Shown: positions 11,901 to 23,239 of the stretch, piece by piece
How the letters are laid out: the number at the start of each line of letters is the position of its first letter
Numbering within the stretch: the first letter of the stretch is position 1
Notes under the pieces: generated by a model
The model's input: the letters and a program-made list of their open reading frames with translations, nothing else
The model's database searches: none
Told to the model about the DNA's origin: nothing
Source of the DNA: Sphagnum magellanicum
Taxonomy: Eukaryota; Streptophyta; Sphagnopsida; Sphagnales; Sphagnaceae
DNA length: 64,000 bases
Assembly: GCA_021904315.1 (NCBI GenBank)
Contig: CM038911.1
Span: 21,363,390 to 21,427,389 of the forward strand
Direction of reading: 5' to 3'
Translations under genes and position numbers: made by a program

Positions 11901-13568
11901 CTTGAAGTTGAAAAAATCCCGAAAATGCTTAAAAATTATGCTTGACAAATCAGTTGTTGGTCCAAATCAGACATGTGCAAGAAAATTGACCTTTATTTTA
12001 TTGCTTTGGGTAAGGATCTTTTTAGGAGTTGGAACTTCATGTCAACAATGAGACCCCACTTTCATGAGAAGGATCTAGTAAAGGAAAGCCCTTTATTGAA
12101 AGAAAATTCTTTATATATGTAAGAAATACATTATATTTGTGAATAGCCTACATAGAAAAGAGGAGGAATCTTATGATACTCTTTAAGAATGGAACAAAAT
12201 TAAACCTATTGATAGGTGTAAGAATCTTTCCTTAATATGCCTTGTGATATACATATGTTTATGTTCATGATAACATTCACATTGTGCTTTACTATGGGTA
12301 AAGCCCATAGGTGCAAAACATTCTCAAAATGTGAAGGCTAGAAATCACTATCATCTTGTCCTAGGTCTCTCATTTTTAAAAACCCGCTATACCTTGGGTC
12401 TTTGACATCTACACAAAGATTAACAACTCTTCTTCAAGGTAACCTCATTGGTGTGGCAACTTGGTATGATTATGAACACCTTGCCTTGTTTGAAGCTCCT
12501 TGCACCATTATTGGTATATAAGAGTGCATATTTTTCTATTTAATTTAAAGCCTAACTCCACTCTTGTTTTCCAACCTTGATCAAAACTTAAGCCCAATGA
12601 AAGGATGTGACTAGTGTTAGTTGGGTACCCAGTTTGGTCGGATAGAATTGTTGGTCCTAGTTTTAGTTAGTAAAATCCAAACCAAAATTGAATTTGATTT
12701 TTGGAATAAGAATTGGGTTTAAAAATTGGATCCAATTCTAAAATTGGAATTGAACCTTGATTCAGTTTAGGAACTAAAATGAGAACTGGAATTTTTGAAA
12801 CTATTGTTTTGCAAAAAAAAAGTTTGAAACCAGGGGTTAACTAATAGTTAATTAACAGTTTTAGACCAAGTTATCTGAATTATTGTTTTTTTCAAGAATT
12901 GGACCAAAATTGAACTCAAGGTTTTAAAGTTTTTTTTTATTGTTAATAAAAATAAAAATGAATTCATTTAAAATTTAAAAATTCTATTAAATTTATAATT
13001 AATAAATTAATAAATTAATATATTTTGTGGACTTGAAATTGAAACCATTTTTTCAAATAAATAATTGGAACTGGAGGTTCTTCATAAAAGTTAAAAACCA
13101 CCCACCATTAGGTTGTCTTAACTTGTGACTGATGTCATTTTATTTTATTTGGTTGCCAGAACCAATGCAACAAGGTTTTTGTGAATCTCTTTTAAAACAC
13201 CACAAAAGGTATTAATAACAAAAAAATTTGAATTTTTTTTGTTAAATTTCAAAGATTTTTTTCCCATATACCTTGGTTTTTATGATAAGTTCCACTAGGT
13301 AGCCAATAATATAAATGATCTTAAATATGAGCTTGGTTAAGACACAAATGTTCATGTATGTGTGTTCAAGCATGTAATTAGAATTAATGATGAATGGCAA
13401 GAGGTGGCATTATAAACTTGTTTAATTATATGTTGCAGGACAAAACATTTCAATGGTGAAACAACTATTTATAGAATCATCCTGATTACAATTTTCAAAA
13501 ATTGGAATTTTTTTTTTGCAATTGTTACCATACAATACAAAATGATGAACAAGTCCACATGAAACTAT
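11901..13568. other. AT-rich intergenic DNA with a dispersed-repeat fragment
   Basis: No coding motif was found. About 12240-12350 resembles 28990-29070: both share TTCATGATAA, AAAGCCCAT and CATTCTCAAAATG in the same order. 12600-13080 is low-complexity sequence rich in GAATTGG/AAATTGG words. Confidence 0.45.
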
Positions 13569-14391
13569 TGTCGTAACCCCACTTTGAGGGAAGTGTGAAG
13601 TTGCCACTCACACTCCCGGAAATGGGACTTGGGAGTCCCTCGGGAGTCCCGAAAATTCAGAGCGCGATTGCAGGGGTCAAAATACCTCACATTGAGGTGT
13701 TCTTTATATCATTAGAAAGGTCTTCAAGTGTAGATGTCCCAAATGGCCTCGTATGAGCCATTTGGACATCCGCAGCATGTTATGGTCGAAAGAAGGGCCG
13801 GGAGCCAAATTGGTAGTTTGACTCCCGACCACTAAAAGTCAGGAATCGATCCGATCCTAGGGCATGCAGGTGAAGTGTGACACATCGTTGGAAAGCTCTC
13901 GAGGAGAGCTACAACTTTGCTTAAAACCTTGTCCCAATCCGAGGTCGAGGTGAGAAGTTATGAACGCCCAAAGTCCCGAAAGTCCAAATCGGGATAGTTT
14001 CGGGATTCCACTTTGGGAGTCCTGGGAAAAAGTGCCATTCGGATGCAAGTGCGGCAGTGAGACGCAAAGAATACTATATGGGGGAAGGTGGTGGCTTCTC
14101 CCGAGTCCGAGCCGTGGTGAGTCAAGTGAGTCCAAAGTTGCTCGTGGCTTGTCCCAACACCAAAAGTGTGCAGAATGAGTTCTAACCAACTTGTTGGTTG
14201 GTTTTGGATGCAAGATTGAATAATTAAGTAGTTTGTCCCTCTTCCTAGTCTAATCCCGGAACTTTCAGCACGCCCTTCTCACCCCCCTTTTAGTGCTGGA
14301 AGCTGAGAACGTGCCCCAAGTCCTTCCCAATTCCGCAACTTGAGCAAGTTAGTCCCAACTTGGGACTAACCAAGGACTTAGGAACGTGTCA
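13569..14391. mobile_element. Solo LTR, copy C, 823 bp
   Basis: It starts TGTCGTAACCCC and ends GGAACGTGTCA and aligns along its length with copy A, with nearly the same length. The flanking 5-mers are ACTAT (13564-13568) and CCTGT (14392-14396), which agree at only three positions, so the duplication is decayed or the ends are slightly misplaced. Same orientation as copy A. Confidence 0.75.
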
Positions 14392-14850
14392 CCTGTGCAC
14401 AATTAAACAAGGGCCTACCAAACATGTGGAGGAACACTATGAGCGTTTCTTGCACCATACAAACACCACATGTACCATAAAGGTATGTGCATTAACACCC
14501 ACAAATTTTGTAAAGGGCTTTAAACCATCCTGCAATATTCATTAACATCATTAATTTTTCCATTATTATAATTTGAATCACCTACATGGAATTTAAAGAT
14601 CACCCAAAAATATTTTGGTTATAAAGATTTCAAATCGAGAGATTATTGTCAATGAAGGTAGAAGCACATTATAGATGAACCAATTTTGTCCAAATTAAGT
14701 GATGTATAACAAATATCATAATAAACACGAAGATAAAATCTTGATGATATTATTTGACAATCTTAAACATAAAAAAAAATTTTAAAATGTGAATGATAAC
14801 ATGAATTTAATTTTGATCCAATGGTTAGATGAAAATAATTGAATAAAAAT
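14392..14850. other. Spacer between solo LTRs C and D, possible gag fragment
   Basis: On the plus strand the first 150 bp read KQGPTKHVEEHYERFLHHTN, which resembles the VEEYYERFL stretch of plant Gypsy gag. The rest is AT-rich without motif. As in the first pair, the LTRs may have landed in an older retroelement. Confidence 0.35.
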
Positions 14851-15763
14851 TAATGCACCCCCAAACTCCTTGATAGATTTAAATGCGAATCTAAAGGTGA
14901 AAATAACAGAAGAAGAAGAAGTTGAAGCATGTTCCTTAAATTGTAGCATTTCAAGGGTAAAGGGGCGTGTTGGAGCTCCGGGATGAGGATTAAGACTAGT
15001 GACAAGTGGGTCAATTATTCACATGGACCTGCATAAACCAAACAACAAGTTGGTTAATGTGTAGTTGGAACATTTTTGGTGCATGGACGAGCCACATGCA
15101 TACACGGACTCATAAGACTCACCACAGTTCGGACTTGGAGGAAACCACCACCTTCCCCCTTATAGTATTCTTTATGCTTGGCCATGGGGCTTGCACTCAA
15201 ATGTCATTTTGTCCTGGGACTCCCAAGTTGGGAGTCCTGAAATTCTCGAAATTGGGACTTTTGTGATTATGGAAGCCCATAATTTTTTGTGCAGACCTCC
15301 GATTGAAGTGAGGTCTAAAGCAAAGTTGTAGTTCTTGTCCAAAGCTTTCCAACAATATGTCGCACGCCACCTGAACGTAATTAAATCAGGGCGATTCTTG
15401 ACTTTTCGTGGTCGGGAGTCAAATTGGCAATTGATTCTTAGCTCTTCTCTTGGCCATAACTTGTGTTTTAAATACTCAAATGCAATGTGCGAGCTCATTT
15501 CAAACATCTATGTTCCAAGAGCTTTCAAATGGTATAAAGAAGTTTTCAATGTAATGAGTTTTGACTCCCTGCAATCATTCTTTGAAAATTCGAAAATCCA
15601 TTATGACTCCAACTCTCAAAGTGGGACTTGGAATGTGTGAGTTCATTTCATCACACCTTCTTACACTCCCAAGAGCATGAAATGTGATTTTTAAATTTCA
15701 TTATCGGCCTGTATCTTTGCAAGCCCTTGCCTTAGTTGCAAGCCCAAGGCTAGGGTCATAATA
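14851..15763. mobile_element. Solo LTR, copy D, 913 bp, opposite orientation to copy C
   Basis: It aligns along its length with copy B. The start reads TAATGCACCCCC (copy B TGACGCACTCCC) and the end GGGTCATAATA (copy B GGGTTGCGACA); most end differences are C/T or G/A transitions, the pattern of decay by cytosine methylation. The flanking 5-mers are AAAAT (14846-14850) and AAAAC (15764-15768), one transition apart. Older-looking than copy B. Confidence 0.75.
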
Positions 15764-17455
15764 AAAACAATGTACATATAATATATAACGTATTATTTTT
15801 CAACAACCATAAAGTTTCATCTTTGTAATTCACAACATATTATCAAACAAAAGGAAAAAAAAAAAAAAAAAATGTCCACCTACAAAATCTCTTTCTTTTT
15901 CATATTGTGTTAGTTTAATTTGTTTTAAAATAATTATTATACATTTATTGTTCAAAAAATTATTATTATTTTTAGTGGATTTTCAATTACAAATTTTAAA
16001 CCTTGAAATGATATTAGATTCCATTTTTGTATATCAATATTATTCATCAAAAAATTTAGCCAACAATTTCGTTAACCATCCTAATTTTGAAATATATATA
16101 CAAATTTTCAAACTTTGTAACATATATATTTTTTGTCACAAATATATTCTATACATTCAAGTTTTTCAATGTTTATCGGATTTATAAAAATAATTAACTA
16201 ATTTAAATCTAAGACTAATCAAATATATTTAAAACGAACAAAAATAATCCAAGATGTGATGTTTATACATTGTAAAAAAATTAATTGCAAAAAGATTATA
16301 TGCGTGACCCCAATCTTTGGGGGCCCATAGTATGCTTTCACCCATGAACAGAGACAACCAAAAACATGATCTTAAACCCTAAAAGACAGGCAAAAGATTG
16401 AAGAGCAGTTGGAACAATATAGCAGTCAGACACATGTGCACCTTCAAAAAACAACTTATGCTATTGACCCAGTACCACAACATCCTGCATATGTTTGTCA
16501 GCTCCCAGACGAGCGTGGAGGTCAATGTTCCATTAACCAACATCCTGAGCTTCTGTCATAAGTTTATCTGTAACAGGAAGGACACTCTCAGCCATGATGC
16601 TGGCTGACTACTTTGACAAAATGTAAAAGAGAAGGAGATGACCAAACAAAGCAAGGAGAAAGAGGAACACAAAGAGGAAAAAAAACCAAAATAGAACCAA
16701 GCAGGGAAAGAGCAAAATAAGAGAGAAACAAGATGCAGAACCAGCTAAGTAGAGCACAAAAACACATTGCTGACATTCTCATTTGCTTGTATTCTGCATC
16801 ACTAGTTGGAAGTTAGGAGGAGTTTAACAGGTGCATAAGAATGTAACACACTATTGATGACCAGTGAAAGTAGAACAAGAAAAATGCATTAATGCTGAGA
16901 CTTCCCAGAATTTCAACCCAGACTAATGATACTGGTCACTTCTGCCTTGTACTACTTCTCTTCACTGCATTATGACAACATCAAAACCGAACATCTCAAG
17001 AAATATTCCTCAAGAATTGAAGCTTTGTAATGGGGATGATACACCCTAAACCTCCTAAAACCTGAATCCTAAACTTGACATTGCTCCAGCCTGAGAAAGG
17101 AAGAGAGGGTGAGAGATAACATTAGAGAGCAGGATGAGAGGGACTAAAATTTTGCAGAATGGCTAGCGCAACCATGGAGTCAAGCTTGATTGAGGATGTG
17201 CAGATGTGTTGTGAAGGTGCAGCAGATTATCTGTTTCCGTAAATGGTAGACCATACTCATGCAACCAGCTTGCCATAACCTTTGTGGTCATAGACTGACT
17301 CACATGCACAGCTTGGAGAAACAAGAGAGAAAAGAAATGAACTTTACATTTCAAAACCCTCAGTCATGGTCCTACTCTGCTGCACCTATCCAATGGAAAA
17401 AAAAAACCACAGGTTTGAATGAGAATCTCTTTACCATCAATTTCAGAGAAAAGTC
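15764..17455. other. Intergenic DNA 3' of the mTERF gene
   Basis: 15764-16300 is AT-rich without features. 16300-17455 has normal base composition and may hold the 3' untranslated region of the minus-strand mTERF gene. Short ORFs at 16398-16607 (+), 16588-16782 (-) and 17163-17354 (-) show no motif and were not called. Confidence 0.4.
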
Positions 17456-18784
17456 TCAGCTCAATAACATACTACCCTTGTATAAAGCAGCTGCCTCTGG
17501 GCTTCCTTGAACAAATTTTTGCACAAACTCTTTCTCTGACATCTTCAAGAGAATGGAGAGGAAATTTGCATCTTTCTTCTTCAATAAATCCAATGACTTG
17601 AGAGACTCCAAAACACGATGGCGAGGTTTGATTTTGGCCTCCAGACTGGAGGTAAGAAACTGAGGGTACTTCATCATCTCTTTCTTGGAGTAGCCCATGT
17701 TGTTGACCAGAAACTCAAGCTTGCTGAGAATGCCTTTCTCACTCTGGTTCAAAATGCTTGGTTGCCTGAGAACAATCTGTTCAGCTTCTTCAATGGAACA
17801 TTGCAACGCTTCTGCAAGAAAATCCCGTCTCTTATCGATGCTTTCAGCAGTTCTGAACAAGACATTAGGTTGTTTCTTCAGCATCTGGCTTGCCGCATCG
17901 GTCATCCGAAAACCAAACCCGACAAGACGATCTACACCTGCCTTCAAGCGACGGGTACTAACATCTGCGCATGGACCTCTGACTAGTAACGACGCCTTCA
18001 AGCCTTTGCTGCGTAAAAAATCCGCTCTCCTTGACAGATTGCCGAGAGATCTTCCCAGAACAGCCGGATGTGTTGTGAGCAATTGAGCTACGCTTTCGCC
18101 TCCTGTGGCTTCGCTCTCCAGGAAAGCCGTTTTCTTCTTGAGATTGTTCTCAAGGTTGTAGCTAAAGATGCGAGGGAAAGCTGCAATCACGCTTCCAATC
18201 CGATCCCTCTTGAAACCAGAGCTTTCCAGGAACGTAATCTTTTGCAACATACCTTGAAGGCTGCGATCGACAACGAAAGGGACGACGCGGCCAAGGTCTT
18301 CATCTTTCAACCCTAGATCCTTCAGAAACTCCACCTTCGGCTTCAAGCTGTGCTCTATACTGCGACCGAAAACTGCAGGATCCGATGAAATGAGCTTGAC
18401 GAGGCTCTTCCTTCTAACTCCCGCCGAGTTTTCTAGAAACGACACTTTCTCTCTCACGTTGTCGACGCTGTATCCTTGGATCCGTGGTACCAGCTTCTCG
18501 ATCTCTTCCTCTCTAAGGCCTAGTCCTTTCAACATCTCAACCTTGGGCTTGAGACTGGAAACCTGGTGCTCTGGAGTGGAGCTAAAGAATGCGATACCTG
18601 AGGACGATGACGAAGAAGAAGAAGAAGAAGAAGTCGATGAACAAACCGTCCTTCCTCGATTTTCTTCTTGTTGCTGAAATCTCCATGCAGATGGAGATGA
18701 GTGGTGCGATAAAGCTTGAAACCCTTGCCACCAGTTGCGCATCCCTTGCTTCCTCACCACCACCGACCTCATCACGGCATCCAT
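17456..18784 (-). CDS. mTERF family protein, organelle-targeted
   Basis: A single-exon gene of 442 codons starting at the ATG 18784-18782 (MDAVMRSVVV). A longer frame to 18826 would need a GTG start, and a stop lies just upstream. Residues 1-60 are basic and serine-rich with a run of eleven serines, fitting an organellar transit peptide. From about residue 75 to 420 there are repeated mTERF helical modules of the form LKPKVEFLKDLGL, VVPFVVDRSL and HPAVLGRSL, including the FP/QPxxL elements FPRIFSYNL, QPNVLFRT, QPSILNQS and YPQFLTSSL. mTERF proteins bind nucleic acid in mitochondria or plastids and act in transcription termination, splicing or RNA processing. The exact paralogue and organelle cannot be told from sequence. 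The frame is intact and much more GC-rich than its flanks. Confidence 0.92.
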   Translation of the reverse strand: MDAVMRSVVVRKQGMRNWWQGFQALSHHSSPSAWRFQQQEENRGRTVCSSTSSSSSSSSSSSGIAFFSSTPEHQVSSLKPKVEMLKGLGLREEEIEKLVPRIQGYSVDNVREKVSFLENSAGVRRKSLVKLISSDPAVFGRSIEHSLKPKVEFLKDLGLKDEDLGRVVPFVVDRSLQGMLQKITFLESSGFKRDRIGSVIAAFPRIFSYNLENNLKKKTAFLESEATGGESVAQLLTTHPAVLGRSLGNLSRRADFLRSKGLKASLLVRGPCADVSTRRLKAGVDRLVGFGFRMTDAASQMLKKQPNVLFRTAESIDKRRDFLAEALQCSIEEAEQIVLRQPSILNQSEKGILSKLEFLVNNMGYSKKEMMKYPQFLTSSLEAKIKPRHRVLESLKSLDLLKKKDANFLSILLKMSEKEFVQKFVQGSPEAAALYKGSMLLS

Positions 18785-18872
18785 CGCCCCCCGCAACACA
18801 AGCAGAAGAGGAGAAACACGCTCCACGCTTTCTTTCTCCTCTCAAGCTCTGTTTGGTGTTGCATGAAGACTA

Positions 18873-18891
18873 TTAGGGTTTATTAGGGTTC
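18873..18891 (-). promoter_or_regulatory. Paired telo-box motifs upstream of mTERF
   Basis: On the minus strand, about 90 bp upstream of the mTERF start codon, GAACCCTAAT and AAACCCTAAT follow each other. AAACCCTAA (telo-box) is a plant promoter/leader motif common in genes for translation and organelle biogenesis, which fits the gene it precedes. Confidence 0.6.
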
Positions 18892-19528
18892 TGTTTCTTT
18901 TCAGCAATGACATGAGGAGCAGAAGGAGCTTCTTCTATGCTTCGGTTTTTTCCTCTCTTTGACTGTTGCGGCGCTTCTTCCACGCGGTATGTTCTTGACG
19001 TGTCGTCGTCTCTCTCCTTATGTCATTTTCCACTGCACATACTTTGCTTGCTTCTTGCCATCCGTTGCATGTTTCATCTCTGTGATGTGTGAACAAACTC
19101 ATGCACTTTTGAACCTACTTGGGATAGCAAAAGCAGTTTCTCTGTTTTCTGTGATGATTTCGGCGTTGTTGTAAGTAAGAGAGAAAACTCAGAGAGAGAA
19201 GTTGCAAACTGGCAAAGGGGGCCAATACGGCATAGCCTATTGGTCTCTTTACTGGAAAATGTCTCTACAGCGTGTGAGCACCTGGAATTTGATTCTTACA
19301 TTTTGTCGTCCGATGTGTGTCTACCAGTGCAGACGATATCTGATGTACTTGTGATCCATGGTAGTGTCTCATTTTATAGGTTCTGTGTCTGTGTTGCCAT
19401 TAGCAGGTTAGTATCCTTATAATTGAAATTTTAGTTACTTGGCAGCTCTGTTACTCAGTGTAAGGACCTTGCAAATCTGTGGGTTGTTGCATGTAGAAGC
19501 AACCTCACAAGTGTGGATTCTCTTGCAG

Positions 19529-21271
19529 GCTGTCAGGTCTATGGATCCATCCTGCTTTTGGAGGATGGGGAAGGAAGATGAGTGGGACACTGGAGGCTCA
19601 TGTAAACAGGTTCCATGACTCCACCATGAGGCAAGAAGAGACACCAGATATGATCTACTGGAACATAAAGCATGCCCTTTTCCAACCAGCAGAGAAGGAG
19701 ATGATTATGCTCATCCACTTCGGCCTTCATGATTGGCACAAAGAAGATGCATAATGCTCAATTTTATGTTGAGGTGGGTGACCTTCCTTGGGGAGCACGA
19801 TCTTTGTTTTGCAACTGCGTAGCTGCGATTTACTCCTTGACTAGCTAGTTGTTTCTTCTCTCAATCAGTATAGCACAATTCTCTGTGGCAATACAAATGC
19901 TTGATCACTGATAAAAGAACATTGCAAAATATTTCTGCAGCAATTAGGCTCACCTCTAGAATCTTGATTCTGTTAGAAGGCCTCAAATTCATTAGATCAT
20001 GAAGTCATTATACTACCAGGGTGGTCACTTACTGTTGTTGACCCATTACTTGGACTGATGTGGCAAATTTGTAGTTACAAATGTCATGTTTGGGTGTGAG
20101 CAGGTGATGGAGGTGGTCCAATCTCTGGGTGGAAATAGGAGGTCAATGATGTACCCAGATGAAATTGAAGAAGAGCAGCAAGAGAGAGATAGGCACAACG
20201 AAATCAACAAGGAATTCAGAGTCTTTGTAAAGAGGATGACAGAACTTTGGGATCACGCTCTGTGGTGGGAACTAGACTTGGAATTTGACATTCCTTTTTG
20301 AGATCTTGGATTTCATGGTGTACCAAACATATCTTCTGCTTTTATTGTGCCTACAGCGAACTGTTTAGTTGAGCTCATTGAGACACCATTTCTTGTCATT
20401 AGCTCAAATGATATTGATTCTTGAGGTTGATCCTCCTATCATTGCTCTGTGCTTTTGGTCATATACCTTTTCACTTGCTTTTCAAGTGGAAGATTTATTA
20501 GGTTCTTCTTGAGTCTGATATTCCACTTGGATGTGTTTGCTGCCAGGACCTGGAAAAATTCATTGAAGATGGTGGCTGGGAGTTTCTCAATATGGAAGCC
20601 AGTGATTCCAAATCAGATAAGTCTGAAGAGTCTGATTAAGGCTTGAACCATCAAATGTTGAAATTGTATCTGAATTGGAGGATGATGATTCCAAGGAAGA
20701 ATCTGTTGTAGAATCTGAGGAAGACGTGGTAAAGATTTATCTTCTGAGTCAAGCAATTTACAAATGCTTTCTTTCTCTGTCGCTCCTACTGTTTAAGCCT
20801 AGGCAGGGTGAGGCTGTAGGTGAAGCTTTGGTTAGCAAACAAATTTACTTTCTGCCATTCTGTAAACCATGTGCAGGGTTTTAAAGAACTGTTTTAGCCA
20901 GTTTATCTGATGGCACTCAATCTAGTAGTGTGCAAATAGTGAAATGATTCTGTGGTATGTTCTACATTGGACTATAATGAACAATGTCTTCACTATGAAT
21001 CACTGTAGGTGTTCCTGGATGTGTCAAAAGTCTCATGATCTTGATGTAGCCCAAAACTGGAAGGTTGAAACAATGTGATTTTGTACATGATCTAGATAGC
21101 CACTAACTGCCACATTTCTGCCAGTTACACTGTAAGCTTAACTGCAGGCCTTGTTATTGAACACACCTTGCAGAAGGATGAGGAGGAGGCTTGGGATCAA
21201 TTGGAAGAGAAGGCAAAAGGGAGGATAATGAAAAAGGTGATGAGGATGACAGTGAGGATGACCAATGGTGA
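19529..21271 (+). pseudogene. SPT16: FACT complex subunit SPT16, C-terminal fragment, broken
   Basis: Four exon-like blocks match plant SPT16, the histone chaperone that with SSRP1 opens nucleosomes. 19529-19773: LWIHPAFGGWGRK, GTLEAHVNRF and NIKHALFQPAEKEMIMLIHF. 20104-20425: VMEVVQSLGGNRR, DEIEEEQQERDRHNEINKEF, LDLEFDIPF, DLGFHGVP and NCLVELIETPFLVI. 20547-20728: FIEDGGWEFLNMEASDS and an acidic tail. 21174-21271: DEEEAWDQLEEKAK and more acidic residues. Introns remain at plausible GT/AG borders (for example GAG|gtgggt and gagcag|GTGATG), so this is a DNA-level duplicate, not a processed copy. Lesions: TAA at 19752, TGA at 20299, TAA at 20637, frameshifts near 19750, 20643 and 21215, a missing stretch of the middle domain between blocks two and three, and no N-terminal half. 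Confidence 0.88.
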
Positions 21272-21418
21272 TGCCAGGTCATGACTGGTGGGAAGGGATG
21301 GCTGATGGACAGTATGGATTCAAGAGGGATGCCCAGTAATAGGCCAAAAGTAAGGTATTAGGTATGTTTTCCAGGGTGGGTTTTGTTTGGTGGGTTAGAA
21401 GTGATTCTTTCATGAGGT

Positions 21419-21615
21419 TAGCTTTCTTACATGTACAATTGCAGTTTCTCATTTTGCTTTATTGGGTCAAAACATTTAAATTGGCTGTTAGCTTTCTTAC
21501 ATGTTTGGTTTCTCTTTCTGCTTGATTGGGTCAAAACATTGAAATTGGTGGTTAGATTTCTTACATGTACAATTCTGGTTTCTCTTTCTGCTTGATTGGG
21601 TCAAAACATTGAAAA
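21419..21615. repeat. Three-copy tandem repeat, period about 63-71 bp
   Basis: Three adjacent units carry GCTTTCTTACATGT, a TTTCTC(T/A)TT segment, and TATTGGGTCAAAACATT or GATTGGGTCAAAACATT. They start near 21419, 21490 and 21553. Noncoding. Confidence 0.7.
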
Positions 21616-22414
21616 GAAAAGGGCAACTCTCATGTCTGATGCTGGACCCTAAACATTTGGCTAGTTATGAATCTATTTTGAGAATGTGGGAAAGAAGGGA
21701 TATCAAAAAACTTCTTTCATTTTGACTTTTGTATGATAGAAGTGGGAGATTGAGAAGGGTTTGTCCCAAAATCCTCCTGGATGTCCCCCCAATACCAAAA
21801 GTAGCTATCCTGGCTTTGAGCCTTGTGCAGTGATGGTGAGATTGTATTAAGTGTAAGATCAATGGGATAGAAGGTGAGATTGCTAAAAAGGAAATATAAG
21901 GTAGACTTTTGAGAGAGAGAGAGAGAGAGAGAGAGAACTTAAGAGGGTAGTTGGACAACACATGTTCCTTACTCATAGGTTGTGTTGTGACCACACTCAC
22001 AATGGCTTCTTACAAAGTGCTATTGTGCAGTGGTCTCTGCAATCTCATAGATATGCTCAACCTTGTTAATTCGGTAGTAAATCTTTGTTAGGGTGATATT
22101 ATTGTATGTTGGGATTGGTAGTGTTGCTTGTTTTACATAAAATGATATTTTTGTATGTTTAGATTGGTATCATTCACTGTTGATTGTTTTACGTAGAACA
22201 TGTAGGCAATGTTCAGTTAATTTCACACCTACCACATTCTCTAGAAGCACTTACAAGAGACACCCACATCATGGGTTTTGCTTAGTGTCAGAATTAATTG
22301 CAAAGATTTCTGAGCGGCCTTAGTAGTCCAGTAAGAAGTTCATGGGGTCATTTAAAAAAAAAAAATTTGGGTCCTGAAATCTGCATGATTTTTATATCCT
22401 CCTGTGGGTTCACT
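21616..22414. other. Intergenic DNA between SPT16 remnant and OCA1-like gene
   Basis: It contains a (GA)n microsatellite at 21909-21936 and probably the 3' end of the minus-strand OCA1-like transcript near 22.3 kb. No other feature recognised. Confidence 0.4.
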
Positions 22415-23201
22415 TCACAACCATGCTGGTCGGTCCATTGGAATTCGTACAAGATCTGTATCAAACAGCTCAATGAACTGCAGTGCAAAAAAGAAACCCA
22501 CCAAAAAACCAATAAGATGTTGAGTGAGATATACTTGACAACAATAACAATAACTGGAAGCAATATGATAAGCAGGTCCTTGGAGCATGAGTGTGTACTT
22601 GCAAAGCTTGCATGAGTGGGTCCTTGGGAAGTATGAGCCAGGTAGGTTCTTGGAAACTCTAATGTTGATTGATGGGTACTAACTACTCTATTCCTTGTAG
22701 GACAAGAACCTGAAACAAAGGTCCAGCAATTTGTAGCCTGTAGTAATACTGGAGGCAGCAGAAAAAAATCTGTACCTGTTCATTGAGAAGGCGAACCTTG
22801 CTGCCAGTGTAACGCCTATACTCCTCCATTATTGCTGTCAAGTTCCACCTCTGCAGCTTCCTCAGACATGCAATCACAGTGCCTGCTCCAAATCACCCAT
22901 GCATTGCAATCAGCAGATTGAGTTTCTGGGCCCCTCTGCATTCCCCTGCCCCGCCTGCCCCCCCTGCCCCGCCCAAATCCTTAATTTATTCTTCCGAGCT
23001 TCACTCCAACTCTTACTTCCACAAAAACTGCACGAAAATGTAGAGAAACTGCCAGTATTTTTTAATTCTTTTTTTGTGGGGGGATCATTTAAAATGGCTC
23101 AGGTTTTTCAAGGTTGTTTCTCTGTAAACATACCAGTACGATGGCGTCCAAAACTGCACATTACATGTAGAGGATAGTATTGTGGTGACAAGATCACCTG
23201 C

Positions 23202-23239
<38 letters not shown>

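Noticed and set aside
13857..15640. ORFs inside LTR copies C and D
   Set aside because: Same reason: noncoding LTR sequence of fairly high GC gives chance long frames.
18785..18826. Fourteen-residue N-terminal extension of the mTERF protein
   Set aside because: It would begin at GTG. The ATG at 18784 is the first in frame after an upstream stop.
17618..18876. Plus-strand ORFs, including a lysine-rich and an acidic-tail frame
   Set aside because: They are antisense shadows of the mTERF gene.
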